Shown one piece after another: positions 6,811 to 15,175 of a DNA stretch of 25,982 nt. Made by a program: the position numbers and the translations under genes. A model generated the notes under the pieces. That model did not search any database. It was not told the DNA's origin and was given only the letters and a program-made list of their open reading frames with translations. Position 1 is the stretch's first letter. The number at the start of each line of letters is the position of its first letter. Location: contig CAZRSB010000024.1 of assembly GCA_964602715.1 (NCBI GenBank), positions 1 through 25,982 of the forward strand, read 5' to 3'. This DNA is from Natronoplasma sp964602715. Its GTDB lineage: Archaea; Thermoplasmatota; Thermoplasmata; Halarchaeoplasmatales; Halarchaeoplasmataceae.

Positions 6811-7593
6811 TTAAAGGTTTTTTTTCACATGATTCACAATTTCGCCGATCTTTTTGATATCTAGGTTATCGACTCTCTTTTTTTTGTAAGGTACATCGTC
6901 ATACGTCTTTCCCAAACCTGTTTTCAGTGCATTTTTAATGGTTTTTCTTCTATAATTAAATAACTCTTTGACCACTTTTGAAAAAAAATCTTTATCGTTG
7001 ATATTGATTTCAGGTTCAGAGGGAAGTAATTCCACTACGCTCGCATCTACTTCTGGAGGAGGACAAAAATGATGTTTGGGAATATCAAATAGAATCGTTG
7101 CATCTGCGTAAACTGAAGTCATTACAGTGAGTCTAGAATAATTTTTTTCACCCACGTCAGCGACCATCCTCTCAGCAAATTGTTTTTGATAAGTCAAAAT
7201 ACCTCTTTCAAAGTCTTCTTTTAGAAGTTTAAAAGTTATAGGAGAGGAAATACTAAAGGGTAAATTTGATATGACTTTATCAAATCTTGGTAGATCCATA
7301 TCCAATATATCTTTATTTATAACTTTTACATCATCGTCTGAATATCTACCTTCCAAATAACTAGCTAGAGCTCTATCTTTCTCCACAATAACCAGTTCCC
7401 CAGCACTCTCTAAAATAAAATCGGTAAGGACTCCTAGACCAGGTCCTATCTCTAACACTTTGTCTTTTTTTGTCAATCTTGCAGATCTTACTATCTTTTT
7501 AGCTATATTGTCATCTTGAAGAAAGTTTTGACCCATCCCTCTTGTAGGTTTGATACCTAGTTCATTCAGTTTTTGTTTGACATCGATCACCAT
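6811..7593 (-). CDS. rsmA: 16S rRNA dimethyladenosine transferase KsgA/Dim1
   Basis: A 260-residue SAM-dependent methyltransferase that N6,N6-dimethylates two adjacent adenosines in helix 45 of 16S rRNA during late small-subunit assembly. Motifs in order: GMGQNFLQD at 19-27; motif I EIGPGLGVLT at 48-57; VEKD at 70-73; NKDILDMDLP at 93-102; catalytic motif NLPF at 110-113; then the C-terminal helical lid with YRRKTIKNAL. The fourth residue of the NLPY motif is Phe rather than Tyr, which many related enzymes tolerate. The ATG at 7593 is the first codon of the family-typical N-terminus. A TATA box at 7638-7648 gives a leader of about 25 bases, so it can be transcribed alone although it follows the PRC-barrel gene in the same direction. 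Confidence 0.95.
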   Translation of the reverse strand: MVIDVKQKLNELGIKPTRGMGQNFLQDDNIAKKIVRSARLTKKDKVLEIGPGLGVLTDFILESAGELVIVEKDRALASYLEGRYSDDDVKVINKDILDMDLPRFDKVISNLPFSISSPITFKLLKEDFERGILTYQKQFAERMVADVGEKNYSRLTVMTSVYADATILFDIPKHHFCPPPEVDASVVELLPSEPEININDKDFFSKVVKELFNYRRKTIKNALKTGLGKTYDDVPYKKKRVDNLDIKKIGEIVNHVKKNL

Positions 7594-7637
7594 TCAATCG
7601 ACCCAACCCTATAATTAAAAAGCACGAACTGCCCTAG

Positions 7638-7648
7638 GTTATAAAGGC
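7638..7648 (-). promoter_or_regulatory. TATA box of ksgA
   Basis: On the minus strand CCTTTATAACC is centred near 7643, predicting a start near 7618. A second similar element, ACCTTTATAGA near 7667-7678, lies 30 bases further upstream and could be an alternative promoter. Confidence 0.45.
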
Positions 7649-7693
7649 ATGATCATTTGAACCCCTTCTATAAAGGTATAACTGGTGGTCCTT

Positions 7694-7942
7694 TCAATGC
7701 ATTGTGATGTTTTCCATCACGACAACATCTTTCACAGCTTTCATTCCTTCATAGGGTAAAACCAATCTGTTTTCTGCATCGGTCTCAAAGAGTTCAACTT
7801 CTATCTCCTCGGCAGGAGTAACCAATACGTGTTTTAAATCCCCACTTTCTGTATTTATGACAAAGTTATCTATTTTTCCTAAGATCTGTCCATCATTGGT
7901 CATCACAGTTTTACCCCTTAGTTCGGTCACAAACATTCTCAT
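7694..7942 (-). CDS. PRC-barrel domain protein
   Basis: An 82-residue single PRC-barrel protein. The fold shows as LRGKTVMTNDGQILGKIDNFVIN, then GDLKHVLVTP, then LVLPYEGMKAVKDVVVM. Stand-alone archaeal PRC-barrel proteins of this size are common, often near cell-division or RNA-processing genes, and their molecular role is largely unknown. The ATG at 7942 (not the ATG two codons on) is chosen from the strong GGAGGT 8 bases ahead. Only 38 bases separate it from the end of cdc48, and those contain its ribosome-binding site, so the two are probably cotranscribed. Confidence 0.85.
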   Translation of the reverse strand: MRMFVTELRGKTVMTNDGQILGKIDNFVINTESGDLKHVLVTPAEEIEVELFETDAENRLVLPYEGMKAVKDVVVMENITMH

Positions 7943-7980
7943 ATTTTTTTACCTCCTATTTATTCATCTAACTTTTCTTA

Positions 7981-10185
7981 TTACCTGTATAGGTCAACAC
8001 CATTAAAATCTTTCTTCTTTTTAACGCTTTTTTCCATCTCTTTTCCCCATTCTTCGTATAGCTCTAAAACTTCCTCATCAACCGATGATCTCACTTCTTT
8101 TAGAGCGTTTTCAAAATGCTTTAATTTTACCTTTTCAGACCCCTCTTTTATCGCGTTCAATCCAGCTTCCCTACAAACTGCCTCAATATCAGCTCCTACG
8201 TAATCATTTGTGGATTCTATGAGGTAATTCAGATCAACATCAGAATCCAGCGGCATGGTTTTTGTATGGACTTCAAAAATTTTCTTCCTTGCCTTTCGAT
8301 CTGGAATAGGGACTGATAGTTTTTGGTCAAATCTTCCGGCTCTTAATAATGCTTCATCGATTTTATCTGGTCTGTTTGTAGCAGCGAGAACGACAATGTT
8401 CGTAGAAGTCTCGATGCCGTCCAAACTGGTCAGTAACTGGTTCACGACTCTTTCAGTAGTACCATCGTTACCTTTATCTCCTCTTCTGGGAGCCAGAGCA
8501 TCTAATTCGTCTAAAAATACTACTGACGGTGCCGTCTGACGAGCTTTTTTAAACACCTCTCGAACGGCTTTTTCACTTTCTCCAACCCATTTCGATAGTA
8601 TTTCTGGACCTTTTATAGAGATAAAATTTGCATTGCTCTCATTGGCTATTGCTTTAGCTAATAAGGTTTTTCCAGTACCTGGAGGCCCATATAATAAAAT
8701 ACCTTTCGGTGGTTCTATCCCCATATCTATGAAAGAACGAGGGTCATCGATCGGTCTTTCTACAGAGTCTTTCAGTTTATCTTTGATTTCTTTAAGTCCG
8801 CCGACGTCTTCCCACGAAACTTGAGGTATTTCAACCATGATCTCTCGCAAACTGCTCGGCTCTATCTCTCGGAGAGCCTCGATGAAATCACTTTCTTTTA
8901 CCTCCATTTTTTCGAGAACTTCACTAGGCACGGGCTCATCCATCTCTATGTCAGGTAGGTATCGTCTCAAAGCCCTCATTGCGGCCTCTTTAGCTAAAGA
9001 TTCGAGATCGGCTCCAGCAAAACCATGAGTCAGTTCAGCAAAGCGAGAAAGCTCAACTTCGTCTGATACCGGCATTCCTCTAGTATGTATCTGAAGGATC
9101 TCTTTCCTACCTTCTAGATCGGGCAGACCGATCTCAATTTCTCTATCGAACCTACCAGGTCTCCTAAGTGCAGGGTCTATAGCATCCACTCTATTTGTAG
9201 CTGCGATAACTATAGTTTCACCTCTTTGGGTCAGACCGTCTAAAAGGGTAAGTAATTGGGCAACAACTCTTCTTTCTACTTCACCTTTAACATCATCTCT
9301 TTTTGGGGCTATCGAATCCAATTCGTCGATAAATATGATAGAAGGAGATTGGCTTTTTGCTTCTTCAAATTTTTCTCTTAGTTTTTCTTCACTTTGTCCG
9401 TAATATTTTGACATGATCTCTGGTCCTTGGACAGAAAGAAAGTTGGCTCCAGCCTCATTGGCCACAGCCTTAGCGATCCATGTCTTTCCCGTTCCAGGAG
9501 GACCATGAAGTAACACTCCCTTTGGAGGCTCTATGCTCAGCCTCTCAAATAGCTTTGGATGCTTCAGAGGAAGCTCGATCATCTCCCTGACTCTTTTCAA
9601 CTCTTCTCCGAGACCACCTACATCTTCATAGGTGACTCTGGTGGTAGATATTATCTCTCCTTCACTCACAGGCTCTTCCTTCACGATAATCTCGGTACTT
9701 TCGGAGATCACTACTGCATCCACAGGACTCGTTGATATTACCATGAAAGGCACACTGCCTCCCATCAGAGCGATCCCAGGTACTACTATGGCGTCTCCAG
9801 CCAATATAGGTCTTTTAAGCAATCTCTTTTTGACGTAAGAATCTATTCCTTCCCCGAATTTTAACCTGTTACCTTCCTCTATTACTGGAGCGATAACTAC
9901 TTTTTCAGCTTCCTCGATGGAAACTTTTTTCAGCTCAACCTTGTCTCCGATGGATATCTTTGCATTCTTTCTTACGAGTCCGTCTATCCTGATTATATTT
10001 TCCCCCTCATCGTCGGAAGAAAGACGGAATACTTTAGCTACTGTTTCTTTTTCTCCAGTTATACTTACAATATCTCCTACTTCAACACCTAGCTCCATCC
10101 TGGTTTTAGCACCCAGTCTTGCCCTATTTCTTCCTATATCCTCTTGGGGTGCTTCCTTCACTTTGAGTACTTTTTTGGCAGACAT
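7981..10185 (-). CDS. cdc48: Cdc48/VCP-type AAA+ ATPase
   Basis: A 734-residue archaeal Cdc48 (p97/VCP, VAT-type), a hexameric unfoldase that extracts and feeds proteins to the proteasome. An N-terminal double-psi barrel and beta-clam fill about residues 1-180. D1 has Walker A GPPGTGKT at 228-235 and Walker B IIFIDELD at 283-290. D2 has GPPGTGKT at 500-507 and VVFLDELD at 555-562. Each domain has an SRH with the arginine finger (RRPGRFD; LRAGRFD). The D2 hydrophobic pore motif reads KWVGESEK; D1 has KYYGQSEE. Length matches archaeal homologues. The ATG at 10185 gives MSAKKVLKVKEAP and lies about 37 bases past a TATA-like TTTAATAT; the in-frame ATG at 10209 is too near that element. Confidence 0.95.
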   Translation of the reverse strand: MSAKKVLKVKEAPQEDIGRNRARLGAKTRMELGVEVGDIVSITGEKETVAKVFRLSSDDEGENIIRIDGLVRKNAKISIGDKVELKKVSIEEAEKVVIAPVIEEGNRLKFGEGIDSYVKKRLLKRPILAGDAIVVPGIALMGGSVPFMVISTSPVDAVVISESTEIIVKEEPVSEGEIISTTRVTYEDVGGLGEELKRVREMIELPLKHPKLFERLSIEPPKGVLLHGPPGTGKTWIAKAVANEAGANFLSVQGPEIMSKYYGQSEEKLREKFEEAKSQSPSIIFIDELDSIAPKRDDVKGEVERRVVAQLLTLLDGLTQRGETIVIAATNRVDAIDPALRRPGRFDREIEIGLPDLEGRKEILQIHTRGMPVSDEVELSRFAELTHGFAGADLESLAKEAAMRALRRYLPDIEMDEPVPSEVLEKMEVKESDFIEALREIEPSSLREIMVEIPQVSWEDVGGLKEIKDKLKDSVERPIDDPRSFIDMGIEPPKGILLYGPPGTGKTLLAKAIANESNANFISIKGPEILSKWVGESEKAVREVFKKARQTAPSVVFLDELDALAPRRGDKGNDGTTERVVNQLLTSLDGIETSTNIVVLAATNRPDKIDEALLRAGRFDQKLSVPIPDRKARKKIFEVHTKTMPLDSDVDLNYLIESTNDYVGADIEAVCREAGLNAIKEGSEKVKLKHFENALKEVRSSVDEEVLELYEEWGKEMEKSVKKKKDFNGVDLYR

Positions 10186-10215
10186 GTATAATTCTTGGAG
10201 CAAGCACATCTATCT

Positions 10216-10232
10216 TGATATTAAATTTTTTG
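10216..10232 (-). promoter_or_regulatory. TATA-like element of cdc48
   Basis: AAAAATTTAATATCAAG on the minus strand, centred near 10222, predicts a transcript start near 10197 and a leader of about 12 bases before the ATG at 10185. Confidence 0.4.
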
Positions 10233-10381
10233 CATCCTAACAATATTTGATAAAATAGCTTTTGATGACTAATCATTGGTAAATCAGAGTCAAAACTAAA
10301 TAGTATGAAGGGAAAGTAAACATTTGGATACTAAACCCCTATCTAATTTATTGATAGCGGTGTAATTTAGAGGTATAAAAT

Positions 10382-12346
10382 ATGCGATCAAAGGCAGGAT
10401 GTCTGTTGGTCATAATAGTAGCGATAATTCTATTATTGGGTACGATCAGTTTCACATCGGGACACGTTCACAGCGCGGAGGATGGAGATCATTATTTTGC
10501 TATAGAAATACTTAGTTATGATGAAATATTGGAAGAAGGAGATATCTTAGTGGTTGATTATCTCGTAGAAAACAATGGCGATAGAGAAGGAACTAGTTCG
10601 ATAGAGTTTGTCGTTGGATCTGAAGTTAAAGAGACATCAGAAATAAGTCTTGAAAAAGGAGAAAAACATGAGGATGAATTCGAGTGGATTCCGAGATATC
10701 CTGGTGTTTATGATATAGAGTTGAAGGGTGAAGATGAAATCAAAGAAATGAGTATAATGGTTTATTTTCAGGATTCTGATTGGAAGCTTATAGATGATTT
10801 TAGAGACCAAATTGAGGGATCAGAGCCGATAGGATGGGAAATATATGAAGATGACACGTTAGAAACAGATTTTGATATATGCTCTACTGAATATTATGAT
10901 CGAAACAAATCTTTATTTGTCAAAGGTAGTCGTGCTGATGTTTACAGTAGGGGAGATCGATCTTTTCCTCCTTTATTGCCAGAGAGATTAAAACTATATT
11001 ACAGGAGAGAACCGGAGATCGATTGGAGAGAAAGTTACAAGGATAGACACAGTATCGATTGGCAAGATGAGGATGACAATGAAGTTTTAAATTTAGATAT
11101 ATATACTCATGGATATCCTGATGATGGAATGAGTTGGGAGCCAACAGGAGGTTATGTAGATGAATCAGAAGAAGGTTATGATGGGAACGCTAAAATAGCT
11201 GGGAGCACGGAGGTATGGTATGAAATCCAGTGGAAAAATATAGATTGGGAGCAAGGAACGTATGATATTATAGTGATAGACACTAGAGATTATGAGGAGA
11301 TTGCGAACTGGGAAAATTTGGAATTCGATATGACTGAAAGGGAAATCTCGCAGCTTCAAATATCTGCAAAAGGATGGGGGACTGAAGGTGCTCATTTAGA
11401 TAAAATCTCTTTATCTCCTCAACAGGAGCACTTCCGAGTAGATATAGTAGATTTTGATAGTGAAATAGCAGTTGGTGAGGATACCAGTATTGAATATGAA
11501 GTCAGAAACACTGGCGAGACCAGTGGTGAACAAAGCATAGTACTAGAAGTAGAAGGCGAAGAAGAGGATTACACAGAGGTCAAGTTAGAGAAAAATGAAA
11601 CCTATAAAAGTGAATTTAAGCTGGATACGAAGGGATACGACACAAGAGATTACGAATTGGTGGTTAGAAGTGAAGATGATGCTGAAAGGGTAACGACTAC
11701 AATACTAGAACCAGCTTTTTTTGAAGTAGAAATAATGAATCCACAAAACGGTGAAGAATTTTGTACCGGGGAAAAGGTGAATGTGAGTTACAAGATAATC
11801 AATATCGGAGAGACTAGAGATCTACAAAATGTATCATTTTATATCGATGATGATTTGATAGAGAAGGAAGAAGCAGAGCTTGAGGAAAATGAATCATTCA
11901 TAGGAGGATTCAGTTGGAAGAGCGAAAGCGCAGGTGATCTTAACTTATCTATCTCCAGCGAGGATGATGAGAAAACGATCACAATATCTGTGTTAGGTGA
12001 ATCAGATTTTGAAGTGAACATCTTAGGTGTAGCGATAATCAGATATCCTGTTAGACGCGGACCGGGCCTCTCAGTTTCTGTATATCTTTCTTATATCATC
12101 GAAAATAGAGGTGATGTGGAGGACACTCAAGAAATAGAATTTATGGTTTCAGATCAAAAAAATGATGAAAAAATCTTAGAGGATTCTAAAGAGATGACTG
12201 TAGATGCAAATAGATTTGGTTTTGGGATTTTTACTTGGGAGACAAACACTCAAGAAAATGCTGGATGGTATAATCTAGAGATAAGAACTGAAGATGATGA
12301 TAGATGTATAGAAGTCCAGATCCCATCAGGTAATATACGATGGTGA
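10382..12346 (+). CDS. Secreted protein with CARDB-like domains
   Basis: A 654-residue extracellular protein. A signal peptide is clear: MRSKAG, then hydrophobic CLLVIIVAIILLLGTISF, with cleavage probably near residue 33 (HSAED). About four CARDB/Ig-like beta domains follow, each with a V/I-x-Y-x-V/I-x-N-x-G strand, near residues 40-135, 355-440, 450-540 and 548-650. Between the first and second lies an Asp/Trp/Tyr-rich segment (about 136-345) that may be a concanavalin-like beta-sandwich. There is no C-terminal membrane helix or sorting motif, so it is probably released or bound non-covalently to the S-layer. It is very acidic. It is convergent with the archaellin gene (28 bases apart). The ligand is unknown. 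Confidence 0.75.
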   Translation: MRSKAGCLLVIIVAIILLLGTISFTSGHVHSAEDGDHYFAIEILSYDEILEEGDILVVDYLVENNGDREGTSSIEFVVGSEVKETSEISLEKGEKHEDEFEWIPRYPGVYDIELKGEDEIKEMSIMVYFQDSDWKLIDDFRDQIEGSEPIGWEIYEDDTLETDFDICSTEYYDRNKSLFVKGSRADVYSRGDRSFPPLLPERLKLYYRREPEIDWRESYKDRHSIDWQDEDDNEVLNLDIYTHGYPDDGMSWEPTGGYVDESEEGYDGNAKIAGSTEVWYEIQWKNIDWEQGTYDIIVIDTRDYEEIANWENLEFDMTEREISQLQISAKGWGTEGAHLDKISLSPQQEHFRVDIVDFDSEIAVGEDTSIEYEVRNTGETSGEQSIVLEVEGEEEDYTEVKLEKNETYKSEFKLDTKGYDTRDYELVVRSEDDAERVTTTILEPAFFEVEIMNPQNGEEFCTGEKVNVSYKIINIGETRDLQNVSFYIDDDLIEKEEAELEENESFIGGFSWKSESAGDLNLSISSEDDEKTITISVLGESDFEVNILGVAIIRYPVRRGPGLSVSVYLSYIIENRGDVEDTQEIEFMVSDQKNDEKILEDSKEMTVDANRFGFGIFTWETNTQENAGWYNLEIRTEDDDRCIEVQIPSGNIRW

Positions 12347-12374
12347 TTTGAACAGGATAAAATAATGAAACTGT

Positions 12375-12998
12375 CTAAAGATTCACAACAAAATCAGAAA
12401 TGGCAGACGGTGCTACGATTTCGGTGTATGTTGGGGTGCCGTGCTTTGGGATCATGTTAATTTCGACCTGGTCTTGAGATCCCAACTGGACTTCACCTCC
12501 TTCATAACCCTTCGATATCTCTATCATATAAAGACTGATCGTTATCTTGTATAGATCACCAGAGTGGATTATGGGCTTTTCGGAATTTTCATCACCTCTC
12601 AAAGGTTCCCATCCAAACTTTTCCCCATCAGCTTCTCCTTCCCCTTCCGTTTCTGCTGCTTCTAAATTTGTCTCCCAGTTATCCCCAAGGACTTGCAAAA
12701 TGGTTTGGTTTAAGTCTTGTGGTACTGATCCAGCAGACAGGCCTATTTTCAATGTGATATTACTTATACCATGGTCGGGAAAAGGACGAGTATCTCCTAC
12801 GATATCTTTTATTTGGAAAGAACTACTGACTTCCTGTATCGCCTCATCCCCAGTCCTCTGGGCTTGCTGCTGTAATTCGTTTGCTGTATTTATCAGTACT
12901 CCGGATGCTACCGCTGCTATTAGGATCATCGCTATGAAAATAATTAATGAACCGATGCCCATCGATCCTTCGGCATCATCTCGTTTTATTTGTTTCAT
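12375..12998 (-). CDS. Archaellin (archaeal flagellin), orphan
   Basis: A 207-residue archaellin, the filament subunit of the archaellum. It has a class III signal peptide (KRDDAEG then SMGIGSLIIFIAMILIAA) to be cut by the prepilin peptidase, then the coiled N-terminal helix ending LINTANELQQQAQ with RTGDEAIQEVSS, both highly typical. The C-terminal beta domain has two N-glycosylation sequons (NIT, NQT) near residues 80 and 98. The -2 position of the cleavage site is Glu, not the usual Lys/Arg. No flaF, flaG, flaH, flaI or flaJ genes are in the window, so this is a solitary copy here. The ATG at 12998 has AGGAGAT 4 bases ahead; a TTG one codon earlier is too close. Confidence 0.85.
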   Translation of the reverse strand: MKQIKRDDAEGSMGIGSLIIFIAMILIAAVASGVLINTANELQQQAQRTGDEAIQEVSSSFQIKDIVGDTRPFPDHGISNITLKIGLSAGSVPQDLNQTILQVLGDNWETNLEAAETEGEGEADGEKFGWEPLRGDENSEKPIIHSGDLYKITISLYMIEISKGYEGGEVQLGSQDQVEINMIPKHGTPTYTEIVAPSAISDFVVNL

Positions 12999-13119
12999 CA
13001 ATATCTCCTTTTAGATTAGGCATACAGATTACCCTTTTTGAGTAGTTTATATTTTAGGAAACAATAATCCACTAAAGATAATCAACATCGATGATTGATA
13101 ATGCGAAGGGATGTATACC

Positions 13120-13132
13120 GAAAATATATTAT
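13120..13132 (+). promoter_or_regulatory. TATA box of the GT2 gene
   Basis: GAAAATATATTAT is centred near 13127. It predicts a start near 13153 and thus the ATG at 13159, not the in-frame ATG at 13111, which is upstream of the box. Confidence 0.55.
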
Positions 13133-13158
13133 CCCCATCCTATTTCGTACATATAACG

Positions 13159-13956
13159 ATGTTGATCAGTATAGTGATAACGGTCAAAAACGAGTCTAGA
13201 GACATGCCAGATCTACTTGATAGTCTCGTTGTACAGGAGCAGCCGATCGAGATTATAATAGTAGATGCTCACAGCGAAGATGGTACTCAAGAGATCGTTG
13301 AGAAATATTCCGAGATATACGAATTCATACAACTTTATGTTAAAGGTGGGACTAGAGGAAAAGCCCGAAATTTTGGTGTTGAAAAGGCCAAAGGTGATCT
13401 TGTTGCCTTCATAGATGGTGACGAGATCGTTAATCCATTTTGGGCTGAAGAGATGAGAAGAAGTGCCAAAAAGTACGATGTTGTGGCTGGAAAAACCATT
13501 CAGATCGGTTATCATGGTTTCGAAGAACTCGAACGGGTTGAACTTTATCATCGAGGTTACGATATCACCTATCCAAGTTGTAATCTACTGTACGATAAGG
13601 CTCTTTTCAAAGAAATAGGGGGTTTTGACCCATGGTTTCAGACAGCTGAAGACATAGATCTCAATTTCCGAGCTGTTCAGGCTGGAGCAGAGATAGGCCA
13701 CAATGAGAAAGCGATCGTATATCATAGGACTAGAGGTAGTTTTTTTGGATTTTTCAAGCAGGCATTTTGGAATGGTTTCGGCAGGAAACAACTCACCCTA
13801 AAACACGGCAAACTCTGGCAGAACTATTCGCCTGGAAAGATGTTGGATCATCATATGAATTTTTGGTATTTTGTTAGACTCTTTCCCGCTTTTTTAGGCT
13901 ATCTAGGATGTAAATTTTTCGGAAACAAACCCGATGAATCTGTTGAACCTCTTTAA
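13159..13956 (+). CDS. Family 2 glycosyltransferase
   Basis: A 265-residue GT-A fold glycosyltransferase. It opens with SIVITVKNE at 4-12, the nucleotide-binding strand, followed by EIIIVDAHSEDGT at 31-43. The metal-binding DxD lies in FIDGDE at 84-89. The acceptor-side ED motif appears as TAEDIDLNFRA about residue 173, and the last 25 residues are hydrophobic (YFVRLFPAFLGYLGCKFF), suggesting membrane association. This layout fits dolichol-linked sugar transferases used in archaeal N-glycosylation, and an archaellin with N-glycosylation sequons is the left-hand neighbour. The link is inference; sugar donor and acceptor cannot be read from the sequence. Confidence 0.85.
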   Translation: MLISIVITVKNESRDMPDLLDSLVVQEQPIEIIIVDAHSEDGTQEIVEKYSEIYEFIQLYVKGGTRGKARNFGVEKAKGDLVAFIDGDEIVNPFWAEEMRRSAKKYDVVAGKTIQIGYHGFEELERVELYHRGYDITYPSCNLLYDKALFKEIGGFDPWFQTAEDIDLNFRAVQAGAEIGHNEKAIVYHRTRGSFFGFFKQAFWNGFGRKQLTLKHGKLWQNYSPGKMLDHHMNFWYFVRLFPAFLGYLGCKFFGNKPDESVEPL

Positions 13957-14000
13957 AAATGCTAATATCAGAAAAGTGTTCTGTCTCTAAGGATAAACCA

Positions 14001-14008
14001 TTTATATT
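14001..14008 (+). promoter_or_regulatory. TATA box of the 14030 gene
   Basis: TTTATATT lies 26 bases ahead of the ATG at 14030, the textbook spacing for a leaderless archaeal mRNA. Confidence 0.6.
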
Positions 14009-14029
14009 TGAAGGCACGTAATCATCGAT

Positions 14030-14263
14030 ATGAAGACACATATTAAATTGATATTCAACAGCGAAGGCGAGAGACCCTCAGAGATAACTGATGTTTTACA
14101 TGGGTTAGGATTTGAACCACAGACCGGCGAATATGATATGGTATATGATTGGGAAGGAGATGCAGAGGTTAAAGATGCGATATGGTTCGCTGATAAGATA
14201 CATTCTGCTTTAGAAGGATATGATGTATTATATTCGATAGAAACTGATACGATCGAAGAATAG
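14030..14263 (+). CDS. Small acidic protein of unknown function
   Basis: A 77-residue protein with an alpha/beta look: a first strand KTHIKLIFNS, a helix RPSEITDVLHGLGF, a strand YDMVYDW, a helix VKDAIWFADKIHSALEGY, then a strand VLYSIETD. That order, beta-alpha-beta-alpha-beta, suggests a ferredoxin-like fold, similar to small archaeal dimer-forming or ACT-like domains. I do not recognise it as a named family. It is probably translated from a leaderless transcript, given the TATA box 26 bases ahead. It is convergent with porB, 28 bases away. Composition is coding-like and acidic, as for the neighbours. Confidence 0.75.
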   Translation: MKTHIKLIFNSEGERPSEITDVLHGLGFEPQTGEYDMVYDWEGDAEVKDAIWFADKIHSALEGYDVLYSIETDTIEE

Positions 14264-14291
14264 AAAAATAAAATAAAAGAGTTTTTTACTT
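14264..14291. terminator. Bidirectional T-rich end between convergent genes
   Basis: The 28-base gap is AT-only on one side (AAAAATAAAATAAAAG) and T-rich on the other (GTTTTTTAC). Poly-T tracts are the usual archaeal termination signal, and each strand carries one here just past its stop codon. Confidence 0.45.
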
Positions 14292-15170
14292 TTAGAAGCC
14301 GTATTCTTCGCACTTCTCATCGATTTCTTTCTGTATTTTTTCGATGTGTTCTTCAGTAAGATGTGCAAATCTTCTTTGTGTTTTTAGATACTCTTCTACA
14401 GGTTTTCTTTCCTTAGGCTTTTTCGTGATGTTGATATCACAGATATCTCCATCTTCAGCTTCCCATAAAACAAAGACCCCTGTTTCAACTGCCAATCTTG
14501 ATAGATCTATTGTGTCATCACTGCCATGTCTCCATCCTGTTGGGCAGGGAGCGAAGACATGAACTAGAGCAGGCCCATCAGCTTCTAGTGCTTTATTCAC
14601 TTTCTTCTTAAGATCGTCTATATATGCTATTGTCGCTGTTGCTACATATGGTATATCATGAGCGCCCGCTATTCTAGCAAGAGGTTTCTTTGGTCTATCC
14701 TCACCTATGCTCACATCTCCTGAAGGAGAAGTTGTAGTTGAAGCTCCATACGGTGTTGAACTGCATCTTTGTATTCCGGTGTTCATGTATGCCTCGTTAT
14801 CAAGGCATATATGAGTCACATTATGCCCTCTCTCAAACATGCCAGAAAGAGCCTGGAATCCTATGTCAAAAGTTCCTCCATCTCCAGCGAAGGATATTAT
14901 ATTGGTATCTCCTTTTTTATCCATCTGTTTTAATGCAACTTCTATGCCCGAAGCCACACTGGCTGCATTCTCGAAAGCAGCATGTATCAATGGGATCTCC
15001 CATGCACTTTGAGGATAAGCTGTAGTAGTAACTTCTAAACAACCAGTAGCTACCGTTGCGATAGTGTTAGGGCCAGCTTCATTCAATATAGCTCTCATAG
15101 CTGTACCTTCACCACATCCTGCGCACATTCTATGTCCCGATGCAAACAATTCATCTTTTTCTTCTACCAT
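14292..15170 (-). CDS. porB: Pyruvate:ferredoxin oxidoreductase, beta subunit
   Basis: A 292-residue PorB, the thiamine-diphosphate-binding subunit that cleaves 2-oxoacids to acyl-CoA, CO2 and reduced ferredoxin. Cys16 and Cys19 (MCAGCGEG) with later Cys in GCLEV and CPTGW fit the proximal Fe-S cluster. The TPP/Mg motif is GDGGTFDIG with DNEAYMNTG downstream. The start is set by the intercistronic sequence: AGGTGATC overlaps the porA stop (TGA at 15176-15178), followed by two in-frame ATGs. The ATG at 15170 has the better SD spacing (6 against 3 bases), but 15173 is possible. The TGA within the SD suggests translational coupling to porA. Pyruvate is the expected substrate; another 2-oxoacid cannot be ruled out. 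Confidence 0.92.
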   Translation of the reverse strand: MVEEKDELFASGHRMCAGCGEGTAMRAILNEAGPNTIATVATGCLEVTTTAYPQSAWEIPLIHAAFENAASVASGIEVALKQMDKKGDTNIISFAGDGGTFDIGFQALSGMFERGHNVTHICLDNEAYMNTGIQRCSSTPYGASTTTSPSGDVSIGEDRPKKPLARIAGAHDIPYVATATIAYIDDLKKKVNKALEADGPALVHVFAPCPTGWRHGSDDTIDLSRLAVETGVFVLWEAEDGDICDINITKKPKERKPVEEYLKTQRRFAHLTEEHIEKIQKEIDEKCEEYGF

Positions 15171-15175
15171 CATGA

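Noticed and set aside
13111..13158. Upstream in-frame start of the glycosyltransferase
   Set aside because: It precedes the TATA box, and the family N-terminus begins at the ATG at 13159.
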